A stretch of 14,720 bases of DNA from M3007 sp038246345 (GTDB lineage: Bacteria; Bacteroidota; Bacteroidia; Chitinophagales; Saprospiraceae). The stretch covers positions 1 through 14,720 of the forward strand of contig JBBRWA010000137.1 in the NCBI GenBank assembly GCA_038246345.1, given 5' to 3'. Under the pieces are notes generated by a model. The model was not told where the DNA came from. It saw only the letters and a program-made list of their open reading frames with translations, and made no database searches. Positions 8,238-14,720 of this stretch are shown here, piece after piece; within the stretch, counting starts at the first letter, position 1; every line of letters begins with the position of its first letter. The position numbers and the translations under genes are program-made.

Positions 8238-9395
8238 TTAATCCTCCTCTTGCCGGATAGAAATTTTGATGAAACTCAGGATGAAACTGGCTAGGATTAT
8301 TTCTATCCCGATGAGGATAAAGGTAATGGAAGGAAACAACAAGCGCAGGTTGTGGTTGGGCTCCAAGTCACCGAAGCCCGTTTGTTTCCAGTCATAAATG
8401 TTGATGGCGGATAAAAATATACCCGCCAAAAGCAGGATAAATCCAACAATCAAACCCGTTTCCAAGGTGACGAGTTTGCGCACTTTATGGTATTCTTTTG
8501 GCTGTGGAAACAGCTGCGTGTCTATCCCGAATAGCCTAGATACCATAAAGAATGACAGAAAATGGAAGCCCACCATGATAAAAAGATAGGCATACAAGAG
8601 GGTATGTATGCCCAGCCTTACATGCTCTATTCGAATGTCGCCAAAGCTCAATATGGCTGCACCTGTAATGCCGATTAGCAACAGAAACAACCCCGGGTAC
8701 AAAAAAAGCCAATCGGGGCTGTGCAGCAACAGAAAACGCAGGTGCCGCCAACCATCCGACCAGGTGCGCAAATGCGGCTTCCGGTCGCGGCCATCGGGGT
8801 ACAAAATGACAGGAACCTCCGCAATTTTAAATTTCTGTAACGAAGCTTTTACCACCAGTTCCGAAGCGAATTCCATACCACCGGTCTGCATGTTCAAGCG
8901 ACTGTAAGCCTCTTTTGAAAAGCCGCGCAAGCCGCAGTGGAAATCCCGTACTGGTATTTTGAAAAAAAGCCTGCCCAGCATCGAAAGCACCGGATTGCCC
9001 AGATAACGGTGCAAAAAAGGCATAGCGCCCGGTTTTATACCCCCTTGGAATCGGTTGCCCATCACCAAGTCATGGCCAGCGCGCAATTTTTCCAGCATCT
9101 CTCCCAGTGCCGAAAAATCGTAGCTGTCGTCGGCATCGCCCATGATGATGTAACGTCCCTGAGCGGCCTTTATGCCCGCCATCAGCGCAAACCCGTAGCC
9201 TTTTTTGGCCGTCGCGGCCACCCGCGCGCCCAAGCTTTCCGCGATGCGCACACTATCGTCCGTAGAGCCATTGTCGCCAATGACCACTTCGCCCGCGATC
9301 CCGTTGCTATGCAAAAAGCCAAGGGCTTTTTCTATGCAAACGCCAACGGTCCTTTCTTCATTCAGGCAAGGCATTACGATGGAGAGCTCTATCAT
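8238..9395 (-). CDS. GT2 glycosyltransferase, DPM1/GtrB-like, with C-terminal membrane domain
   Basis: A 385-residue GT-A enzyme likely to transfer a sugar from a nucleotide donor to a polyprenyl phosphate at the inner face of the membrane. The N-terminal domain (about 1-225) shows the start LSIVMPCLNEERTV, the DNGSTDDS strand, the metal-binding DxDD at 87-90 (MGDADDSYDF), and acceptor-loop residues near VRDFHCGLRGF, all typical of the DPM1/GtrB group. The C-terminal part has about four hydrophobic helices (LFLYPGLFLLLIGITGAAIL, LYAYLFIMVGFHFLSFFMV, LIVGFILLLAGIFLSAI, FILIGIEIILASFILSF), as in membrane-anchored polyprenyl-phosphate glycosyltransferases. Its ATG overlaps the stop of the GT-C gene as ATGA, implying translational coupling. 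It is the probable donor-lipid synthase for that GT-C enzyme; the sugar is unknown. Confidence 0.9.
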   Translation of the reverse strand: MIELSIVMPCLNEERTVGVCIEKALGFLHSNGIAGEVVIGDNGSTDDSVRIAESLGARVAATAKKGYGFALMAGIKAAQGRYIIMGDADDSYDFSALGEMLEKLRAGHDLVMGNRFQGGIKPGAMPFLHRYLGNPVLSMLGRLFFKIPVRDFHCGLRGFSKEAYSRLNMQTGGMEFASELVVKASLQKFKIAEVPVILYPDGRDRKPHLRTWSDGWRHLRFLLLHSPDWLFLYPGLFLLLIGITGAAILSFGDIRIEHVRLGIHTLLYAYLFIMVGFHFLSFFMVSRLFGIDTQLFPQPKEYHKVRKLVTLETGLIVGFILLLAGIFLSAINIYDWKQTGFGDLEPNHNLRLLFPSITFILIGIEIILASFILSFIKISIRQEED

Positions 9396-11293
9396 TTCCC
9401 TGTTCGTTTGTTGAAATCATCTGCAATACCCGTCAAAATATTGATGCGCTCATAGTATTTGGCGCTCTCCGCTTTGTTGCCGGTAGCTTCCAGTATAGAA
9501 GCGTGCATCTTTATTAGGTTTGCGACCAAGCGGCAGCATTGCGCTTCATTGGAATAGATGGCCCTGTGTGAGCTTTTGAGCTCAAAGAAATAGTCCGGTA
9601 GATAACCTACAAACTCCGATGTAAGCGCTAGGTATTCATTAAGCTTCTGCTCTTTTTCAAGCTCGATCAACCTGTCTTGGTAGTGCAGGATATAGACCGG
9701 GAGAATATCGTTGGCGAAAAATGGCACAAATTTCTTGTCGCGGATATGGTCGGTATAGTACCAAGTCATCATAATCAGCATTAAGCCTGCTATTACAGCT
9801 TTCCATTTTGCGGTCAGCAAACTTTTCAAAAGCTCTACCACAAAAAAGGCGGCTAGCAAGGTCATCAATATGACAAAAGGAGTTCTATACCGCGCCAGGC
9901 TGCTGCTGATGAACAAGGGGCTCGCACTTACCAATATCATCAAAAAAAGCGGAAAAAATTGCCATCTCAAGCGCCAAAAGGCGAAAAACAAACCGCAAAT
10001 TCCCAAAGGGGCAATCAACCAGTAAGGCGCGGGCAAGGCTTTTAAGAGCGGTGAAAATTCCCGGTACATGTAATAGCTCATGTTATTCGGTACCTCAAAC
10101 CACATAAACAAGCCGTCTATTTTCTGCCCATATAATTCCATTATTTTGCCCATACCTTCAAAAGAACCCAGGCAAGCGAGGACAGCAGGCAGCAGCTTGC
10201 CACCGGAATCGTGCATCAATTTAACCGTCGAGGGAAAGTGCATATAGCTGGGTTCCAGGGGGGCGGCGTTGCTGGAATTGAACAGGATATAGGTAATGGC
10301 ACCATTGCTGGCCATAGAAGCCATGGGTGCGCCCACTTTGAGGTTGCGGACAAACAATGGAACCAAGACTATCAACAGTGTGCCCAGCACAAGGCCCATG
10401 CTACTGGCGCATATTTTTACATCGCGACGATTCTGCCAGGCATACCAGCCAAGCGCCGGCAACAGAAAAAGCAAGGAATAGGATTGGCTCAACAAGGCAA
10501 TACCCGAAACTGCCCCAAAGGCCAACTGGTTTTTTCGGCTGTTTCGGTCGAGCAACCGCTGATAGTAAAAGGCCAACACAAGGGTTAAAAAAGCCGTCAG
10601 TGTAGTGCGTAGAATGGTCATGCCAAAAACCAGGATCGGCCCGGAAACAATCACAGTTAGTGCAGCCAGCAAACCCGTCAAAGACCCAAAATAGCGCCGC
10701 CCGACCAAAAAAACGAGCACATTGGTGCCAGCAATCAGCAGTGACTGCCACATATATACCCAAAAAGGATCGACCCCGAAAATGCGGTACGTAAGGGCAA
10801 TCAGGTACACGTATAACGGCTCCTGGTGGTACACTTTGCCTTGAAAAATATCATTGATGTAGGCACGCCGGGAAGCCACGGTGTCGGCAATGCCTGCGGC
10901 GTTCAAATTTTGGGCATAATATGGGGCTGCCGTTTCGGGATATTGCTCGAAATATTGCTTCGCGAATTCATTGTGCCATTCGTGGTAGGGGTGCAGCACC
11001 GTGTCACAAAGCCAGTGGCCCGCAGCAATGTACCGGGCCGATTGGTCAAAAAACTCCATGTCGCTGCTGTTCCAGCGGTGCATCGACTGCAAGGGGGTAT
11101 CCTTGGCTTGCTGATAATAAACGGTATTCACGGCAACCGACAGCAGAAAAAGGCCCGCCATGATCCATCGTTTCCGGGAGACAAGCAGGGCCTCGATCCG
11201 GGTGATGCGGTCGATGCCGGGTTTGGCGGCAACGGGGTTTTCGGTTCTGTCTGTCGGTTTTTTTGCCGCAGATAATTTTTTCTTTCCAGCCAT
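9392..11293 (-). CDS. GT-C family membrane glycosyltransferase (ArnT/PMT-like)
   Basis: A 633-residue polytopic protein with about ten hydrophobic helices after a basic cytosolic N-terminus (MAGKKKLSAAKKPTDRT). The first extracytoplasmic loop carries the acidic residues expected of the GT39/GT83 superfamily (SSDMEFFDQSARYIAAGHWL) and the conserved YHQEPLYVYLIALTYRIFG before the next helix, followed by GRRYFG. Members use polyprenyl-phosphate sugars to glycosylate lipids or proteins outside the inner membrane. The C-terminal 80 residues are soluble, helical and TPR-like (residues near ILEATGNKAESAKYYERIN). The ATG at 11293 is preferred to an in-frame TTG at 11335. It is first in the minus-strand cassette, divergent from the WYL gene by 141 bp, and coupled to the GT2 gene by a 4-bp overlap. 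Substrate and family (GT39 versus GT83) are not resolved. Confidence 0.85.
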   Translation of the reverse strand: MAGKKKLSAAKKPTDRTENPVAAKPGIDRITRIEALLVSRKRWIMAGLFLLSVAVNTVYYQQAKDTPLQSMHRWNSSDMEFFDQSARYIAAGHWLCDTVLHPYHEWHNEFAKQYFEQYPETAAPYYAQNLNAAGIADTVASRRAYINDIFQGKVYHQEPLYVYLIALTYRIFGVDPFWVYMWQSLLIAGTNVLVFLVGRRYFGSLTGLLAALTVIVSGPILVFGMTILRTTLTAFLTLVLAFYYQRLLDRNSRKNQLAFGAVSGIALLSQSYSLLFLLPALGWYAWQNRRDVKICASSMGLVLGTLLIVLVPLFVRNLKVGAPMASMASNGAITYILFNSSNAAPLEPSYMHFPSTVKLMHDSGGKLLPAVLACLGSFEGMGKIMELYGQKIDGLFMWFEVPNNMSYYMYREFSPLLKALPAPYWLIAPLGICGLFFAFWRLRWQFFPLFLMILVSASPLFISSSLARYRTPFVILMTLLAAFFVVELLKSLLTAKWKAVIAGLMLIMMTWYYTDHIRDKKFVPFFANDILPVYILHYQDRLIELEKEQKLNEYLALTSEFVGYLPDYFFELKSSHRAIYSNEAQCCRLVANLIKMHASILEATGNKAESAKYYERINILTGIADDFNKRTGK

Positions 11294-11434
11294 GGCATTT
11301 CGTTTTGTTTTAGGATTTGGGGTTGTGGGAGGCAATGTCAGGAAAAAAAATGAAATGGTTGGATGTGTTTTTGTAGGTTGTGTATTCGATTTATTGGATT
11401 TTCTGCTGTAATATTGCCATTAAAACTTCCCCTC
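11294..11434. promoter_or_regulatory. Divergent intergenic region between GT-C and WYL genes
   Basis: This 141-bp stretch must contain the 5' signals of both divergent genes. It has no ORF of its own. A weak -7-like TAATATTG lies on the plus strand near 11409-11416, one base from TAnnTTTG, about 20 bp before the WYL ATG. No confident promoter was found for the minus strand, and no inverted repeat stands out. Confidence 0.3.
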
Positions 11435-12355
11435 ATGCCAAAAGACATAGAATTCGGACCCCGTGCCAGGATATTGCAACTTCTCCGCGCAATTGCAGAT
11501 CAGCCCGGCCGTTATACAAAAAAGGAACTGGCTGCTAGATTTGTCGTGAGCGATGATACGATCACTGGTGATTTTGAGATCATGACAAATGCGGGCTTTG
11601 TGCTGGAAAGGGATCAAAAGGGCAGGTATCAATTTGTCGTTGAGAAGCCTTTTAAAAAGCTGCAAGACCTGCTTCACTTCTCCAAAGAAGACCAGGTTTT
11701 ACTGCATCAGGCAATAGACCAAATACCCACCACGACCGAACGGCAGGCACAATTAAAAGCAAAGCTTTCCTCCCTGTATGATTTTCGGCAGTTGGGCCAT
11801 GCTTACCTGCGCAAACCCTACCTCGGCAAGGTAGATTTGTTGCTGCAAGCCCAATCAGAGAAAAAACAAGTCCTGCTGGAGGGCTACCGATCTTCCAACA
11901 GCAGCACGGTCAGCGACCGCAACGTGGAAGCGTTTCACATCGCGCCATCAGAAGACATGCTCCATGCTTTTGACCTCGAGAAACGGGCGGTGCGGCATTT
12001 TCGGATTTCACGATTTACCCGCGTGCAAATATTGGATGCCCCGTGGCAGCATGAAGGGCACCATAATATCATGTTGACCGACCCGTTCCGTATTGTCGGC
12101 AACGAGCAGGTGATGGTGCATTTGCGGCTGAGTGTCGGGGCCTACAACGAGCTTACTGAGCGCTACCCGCTTACCAAGGGTTCCATCGAGCCCACCAGAG
12201 ATACCAATATCTATGATTTTCAGGCCCGTGTCAACAGCCAGTTTCTGGGGCTTAGCAATTTTATACTCGGCTTTTATCACCTGGACATAGAGATCGTCGC
12301 GCCCGATGCCTTGCGGGAACATCTGAAAATCGAGGTGGAAAGGATGCGCTTGTGA
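11435..12355 (+). CDS. WYL-type HTH transcriptional regulator beside cas genes
   Basis: A 306-residue DNA-binding regulator. The N-terminal 65 residues form a winged-HTH (RILQLLRAIADQPGRYTKKE and VSDDTITGDFEIMTNAGFVL, ending in a wing). The remainder has the layout of a WYL ligand-sensing domain: the region VEAFHIAPSEDMLHAFDLEK followed by RHFRISRFTRVQIL, then a C-terminal WCX-like segment (VMVHLRLSVGAYNELTERYP) finishing in an EVERMRL helix. The literal W-Y-L triplet is not preserved. WYL proteins are recurrent regulators of CRISPR-Cas and other defence loci, sensing nucleic acid or a nucleotide. The gene is 359 bp upstream of cas6 on the same strand, so control of this locus is likely but inferred. 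ATG 11435 is chosen because upstream in-frame codons are unlike the family. Confidence 0.85.
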   Translation: MPKDIEFGPRARILQLLRAIADQPGRYTKKELAARFVVSDDTITGDFEIMTNAGFVLERDQKGRYQFVVEKPFKKLQDLLHFSKEDQVLLHQAIDQIPTTTERQAQLKAKLSSLYDFRQLGHAYLRKPYLGKVDLLLQAQSEKKQVLLEGYRSSNSSTVSDRNVEAFHIAPSEDMLHAFDLEKRAVRHFRISRFTRVQILDAPWQHEGHHNIMLTDPFRIVGNEQVMVHLRLSVGAYNELTERYPLTKGSIEPTRDTNIYDFQARVNSQFLGLSNFILGFYHLDIEIVAPDALREHLKIEVERMRL

Positions 12356-12425
12356 AATTATTTTTGAAATGTAAAGGGGGGGGGGGAAGTCAGTTCGGAA
12401 ATGGGGGCTGACCTTTGCCCTGTAA

Positions 12426-12605
12426 TCAATCAAACCAAATGTCATGCAATTCAAAATCACGCTTCAGTGCCAGGATGTAAAACCTGTAATCCCCAACCAG
12501 GCCAGCCCCGGCATTGAGCCGACCGATCACCTCTTTTTCAAACTCATCGTAGTCAAACGAGTCTCCAGCAGAAGACCCCTTCTGTTTTGTTCTAACTTTT
12601 GTCAT
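12426..12605 (-). pseudogene. Truncated IS256-family (Mutator-like) transposase remnant
   Basis: The minus-strand frame from ATG 12605 encodes 59 residues beginning MTKVRTKQKG. Its segment FDYDEFEKEVIGRLNAGAGL followed by VG matches the conserved N-terminal start of IS256/Mutator-family transposases, where it normally runs on into a DGVLTPLIKRILEAALEGE-type stretch. Here homology stops just after GLVGD and the frame ends about 20 residues later in unrelated sequence, so more than 300 residues and the DDE catalytic core are missing. The family match is from recognised sequence, not a search. It lies between the WYL regulator and cas6, a scar of an insertion later lost by deletion. Confidence 0.7.
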
Positions 12606-12636
12606 GCACAAATGCCTGTTCTATCGTTCGATGCCT

Positions 12637-12660
12637 TGACACACCTTTCTAAAAAGTCTC
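12637..12660 (-). repeat. Possible terminal end of the lost IS256-like element
   Basis: Read on the minus strand, GAGACTTTTTAGAAAGGTGT followed by GTCA lies about 32 bp before the remnant transposase ATG, the position and GTGTCA-like character expected of an IS256-family left terminal repeat. No matching inverted copy was seen on the other side of the remnant (12356-12430), consistent with a deleted right end. Supported by position and composition only. Confidence 0.35.
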
Positions 12661-12682
12661 AATCTCCAGCGGATTAGAAAAA

Positions 12683-12690
12683 TAATTTTG
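12683..12690 (+). promoter_or_regulatory. Candidate -7 element for the cas operon
   Basis: TAATTTTG matches the Bacteroidota -7 consensus TAnnTTTG exactly, and the implied start site would be about 18-20 bp before the cas6 ATG at 12715. No convincing -33 TTG at the right spacing was found. It lies just outside the inferred end of the lost insertion sequence. Confidence 0.4.
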
Positions 12691-12714
12691 AATCACGTAA
12701 CAACCTATTGAATC

Positions 12715-13380
12715 ATGAGGATACATCTCACTACTAACCCATCGCGACATATTTTCTCTTACAATTACCAACAACGCCTCACCGGAGCGATTCACAAATG
12801 GCTGGGACCGGACAATCCTTACCACGGCCAATCGGCCTTGTTTTCTTTTTCTCTCCTGAATGGCGGTGAAAATGTGCAAGACCAGGGCATGCGCTTTCCG
12901 CATGGTGCACGATGGTTCATCAGCGCCTTTCATCCTGAATTCGTTAAGCAGTTGATGCAGGGCATTCTGCGTGACCCTATCATAACTGAAGACCTGGCCG
13001 TACAAGAGATGATGGTGCAGGAGGATCCTGCCTTTGGGCAGGCCCATATTTTCAAAGTCGGTAGCCCGGTGCTGGTGAAGCAGCGACGTCCCGACAGCAC
13101 CCAGCACCACTGCATCTTTTCGGAAACCGCAGCAGACGCGTTGTTGACCCAATCGCTGACAGGCAAACTCGCCAGTGCAGGTTTGCCTGTCGAGGGGCTA
13201 CGTGTAGAATTTCACCGCAATTATCCCGGTGCACGAGCCAAAGTACTGCATTATAACAAAATAAAGAACCGGGTGAATTTCTGCCCGGTTGCTATCAGTG
13301 GCAGCCCGGAACAATTGGCCTTCGCGTGGAATGTCGGTATTGGTCATTCTACTGGCATCGGCTTCGGTTCTCTTGTTTAA
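12715..13380 (+). CDS. cas6: CRISPR-associated endoribonuclease Cas6
   Basis: A 221-residue RAMP nuclease that cuts precursor crRNA within the repeat and commonly stays on the 3' hairpin. The N-terminus has the Cas6 signature SYNYQQRLTGAIHKWLG, followed by PYHGQSALFSFSLLNGG; H27 or H37 is a candidate catalytic histidine. Alternating strand/helix pattern fits two ferredoxin-like folds, and the C-terminus carries the family's glycine-rich loop, GIGHSTGIGFGSLV, at the extreme end as in most Cas6 proteins. Length is typical (200-250). The ATG at 12715 has only a weak ribosome site. It is separated by 13 bp from the Cas5-like gene and appears to lead the cas operon. No CRISPR repeat is in the window to tell what it cleaves. 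Confidence 0.9.
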   Translation: MRIHLTTNPSRHIFSYNYQQRLTGAIHKWLGPDNPYHGQSALFSFSLLNGGENVQDQGMRFPHGARWFISAFHPEFVKQLMQGILRDPIITEDLAVQEMMVQEDPAFGQAHIFKVGSPVLVKQRRPDSTQHHCIFSETAADALLTQSLTGKLASAGLPVEGLRVEFHRNYPGARAKVLHYNKIKNRVNFCPVAISGSPEQLAFAWNVGIGHSTGIGFGSLV

Positions 13381-13393
13381 AAACCCTTTACTC

Positions 13394-13990
13394 ATGCTGT
13401 ACATCGTCAAATATACCGGCCCCTTTGGCTACATCAAACCGTGGACAGCCGTCCGCGACAGCGAAACATTTTCGCAGCAGTTCCTTACGCCTTCCATCGT
13501 GGAAGGAATGGAGAAGAAACTTTTTCCGGAATTGCTCAACGGATCGAGTGGCGTCATTCACAAAATCCAACGCCATCGGCTGACTTACGCGGGTTTGAGC
13601 TCGCAGCAAGAGCGCACTTGGTCGAAAGGCTGGGTAACAAAAACAGCGGACAAGAAAAAATACCGCCTAAAAGAACGCTCCATCATCCTGCGCAGCATCC
13701 TGCTCGAACCGGAGCTTTACCTCGCTTTTGGCAATCAAACTGATGCCGAACGAGCAGCCGAGCAATCCATTTGTCTTTGCCGCAACGAGGATTTGTTGTT
13801 CCCTGAGGCTGAAATACTGTGCCGCAGTGAGAACGAATTTGATACCGAAGAATTCCCTGGCTTTGAACTGGTTTTCACAACGCAAGACAAGGGTTTTAAG
13901 GTTGGCCACAACCGTTTTGAGAAGGGCGAATCTATGTATGGCGAACTGCGAATTTTTGGAAACCCCATTCGTGAAAATCAAAACTGGTAA
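13394..13990 (+). CDS. Cas5-like RAMP protein between cas6 and cas3 (tentative)
   Basis: A 198-residue protein from ATG 13394, not confidently recognised. It begins MLYIVKYTGPFGYIKPWTAV, then ETFSQQFLTPSIVEGMEKKL, which resembles the Cas5 N-terminal pattern of strand, F-x-x-P, and a (Y/F)-x-x-TPS-x-x-G(I/M) helix start. A later LKERSIILRSILLEPELYLA parallels the QR-x(5)-LRD segment of Cas5d-type proteins. It has no TM helix and no signal peptide. Position between cas6 and cas3, with gaps of 13 and 6 bp, argues that it is a structural Cascade subunit. It could instead be a lineage-specific Csx-type subunit. In-frame codons upstream to 13289 overlap cas6 and are rejected. The assignment is inference from motif shape and context. 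Confidence 0.55.
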   Translation: MLYIVKYTGPFGYIKPWTAVRDSETFSQQFLTPSIVEGMEKKLFPELLNGSSGVIHKIQRHRLTYAGLSSQQERTWSKGWVTKTADKKKYRLKERSIILRSILLEPELYLAFGNQTDAERAAEQSICLCRNEDLLFPEAEILCRSENEFDTEEFPGFELVFTTQDKGFKVGHNRFEKGESMYGELRIFGNPIRENQNW

Positions 13991-13996
13991 TTGGCC

Positions 13997-14720
13997 ATGC
14001 AACCGAACGAGCTGCTTGCCAAAAGCGCAGAAAATGGTGCCTTGACTCTGTACCAGCACACGGCACACGTTGTGCTTGCGATTGAAAAATTCGCCGCAGA
14101 CTTAGGATTCGACGTGATGTTGGCGAGGAAAGGTGCGATACTGCACGACTTGGGCAAAGGACATCCGCATTTTCAAAATAAAATCAGAAACACGGGCAAG
14201 GCCAAAACTATGCAGGAAATGGAGGCCGAACGGAACGTGGCGCACCGTCATGAACTGTCGTCGCTGGGTTTCTTGCCGATTTTTACGAAAGACGAATGGG
14301 ATGCGCTAATTGACTTAGTAGTAGCGCACCACAAATCCACGAAAGAGGATCCGCGTGGGCGCGGTATTCTGGATTTGAAAACCAACGATCGGAATTTCAT
14401 CGCCTTTCACTTGCAGGATTGGGAAAACTGGTCGCCGCAGGCATTGGAAGTCGCCACTCGCTTTGGGTTACCTGTGCGTTCTATTTCGCTCAATGAGGCT
14501 CACGCCGCGTTGCAATACGCAATCAATTATTGCGAAAAACGCCCCAGAGGCTGGTCGCTCTTGAAAGGCTTGTTGCGCGGGGCTGACCATTTTGGCTCGG
14601 CATTTACACACGAGGTGGAGACGGTATTGAAGCGGACTTTTCAAACACCGGATTTGGGCTGGTTTCGGGATGAAAAACGAATGCATCCACTTTATCCGCT
14701 TTCGCAAACAAGCACCGATG
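13997..14720 (+). CDS. cas3: Cas3, N-terminal HD nuclease domain, cut by window end
   Basis: The frame is open from ATG 13997, 6 bp after the previous stop, to the last base (241 codons). It shows a Cas3'' HD nuclease: H21 in LYQHTAHV, the HD pair H50-D51 in ILHDLGKGHPHFQ, H85 in RHELSS, tandem H111-H112 in VVAHHKS, and an Asp near LLRGADHFGSA, together the metal ligands for single-strand DNA cleavage. The last residues (RMHPLYPLSQTSTD) look like the linker that leads into the SF2 helicase of a fused Cas3, but the Walker motif lies beyond the edge. Cas3 is the effector of type I systems, recruited by Cascade to shred the target. Whether the helicase is fused or separate cannot be seen here. 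Confidence 0.9.
   Translation, partial: MQPNELLAKSAENGALTLYQHTAHVVLAIEKFAADLGFDVMLARKGAILHDLGKGHPHFQNKIRNTGKAKTMQEMEAERNVAHRHELSSLGFLPIFTKDEWDALIDLVVAHHKSTKEDPRGRGILDLKTNDRNFIAFHLQDWENWSPQALEVATRFGLPVRSISLNEAHAALQYAINYCEKRPRGWSLLKGLLRGADHFGSAFTHEVETVLKRTFQTPDLGWFRDEKRMHPLYPLSQTSTD

Larger units (their letters stand above)
12356..12714. other. Non-coding spacer: G11 run, IS remnant, cas promoter
   Basis: These 359 bp contain no intact gene. From left to right they hold a run of eleven G at 12376-12386, a broken transposase on the minus strand (12426-12605), a possible insertion-sequence end (12637-12660) and a candidate cas6 promoter (12683-12690). A weak GTCAG/CTGAC inverted pair flanks 12389-12413 but is too short to call a terminator. 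No CRISPR repeats were seen. Confidence 0.6.

Noticed and set aside
8937..9455. 172-residue plus-strand frame inside the GT2 gene
   Set aside because: It lies antisense to a clear DPM1-like enzyme and shows no domain of its own.
12389..12413. GTCAG/CTGAC inverted pair after the WYL gene as terminator
   Set aside because: The stem is only five pairs with a loop of about 14 and no T run follows.
12649..13152. 167-residue minus-strand frame under cas6
   Set aside because: It is antisense to a well-supported cas6 and has no recognisable domain, so it is treated as a shadow.
12356..14720. CRISPR array within the cas region
   Set aside because: No regularly spaced direct repeats were seen in the spacer or between the cas genes; an array would have to be outside the window.

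Overview
The window looks like chromosomal DNA of a Bacteroidota bacterium, possibly a Saprospiria/Lewinella-type organism. This rests on protein flavour, starts with weak or absent Shine-Dalgarno sequences, and candidate promoters of the Bacteroidota TAnnTTTG (-7) type. No rRNA, tRNA or CRISPR array was recognised. Lineage is inferred, not proven.

Region 1 (1-7475) is a dense signal-transduction block. A two-TM, CHASE3-like sensor histidine kinase runs leftwards off the window edge. Its start lies 44 bp from the divergent rpoN (sigma-54) gene. Rightwards from rpoN, with gaps of 8 to 58 bp, come an NtrC-type sigma-54 activator (REC-AAA+-Fis), a PAS-PAS histidine kinase, an Rcp1-like single-domain response regulator, and a REC-PAS histidine kinase. 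The sigma factor, its activator, two kinases and a free receiver are thus probably one operon.

Region 2 (7448-11293, minus strand) holds a small glycosylation cassette: a GT-C (ArnT/PMT-like) membrane glycosyltransferase, then by a 4-bp ATGA overlap a DPM1/GtrB-like GT2 enzyme, then a SAM methyltransferase. A striking 36-bp perfect AT-rich dyad separates the GT2 and methyltransferase genes. The methyltransferase 3' end overlaps the last kinase by 28 bp, tail to tail.

Region 3 (11435-14720, plus strand) is the upstream end of a type I CRISPR-Cas locus: a WYL-type HTH regulator, a spacer with a G11 run and the broken 5' end of an IS256-family transposase, cas6, a divergent small gene with Cas5-like features, and the HD-nuclease part of cas3, which leaves the window. 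cas7, cas8, the adaptation genes and the array are not visible and would have to lie beyond 14720. The order cas6 - cas5-like - cas3 with no cas7/cas8 between is the most unusual feature here.
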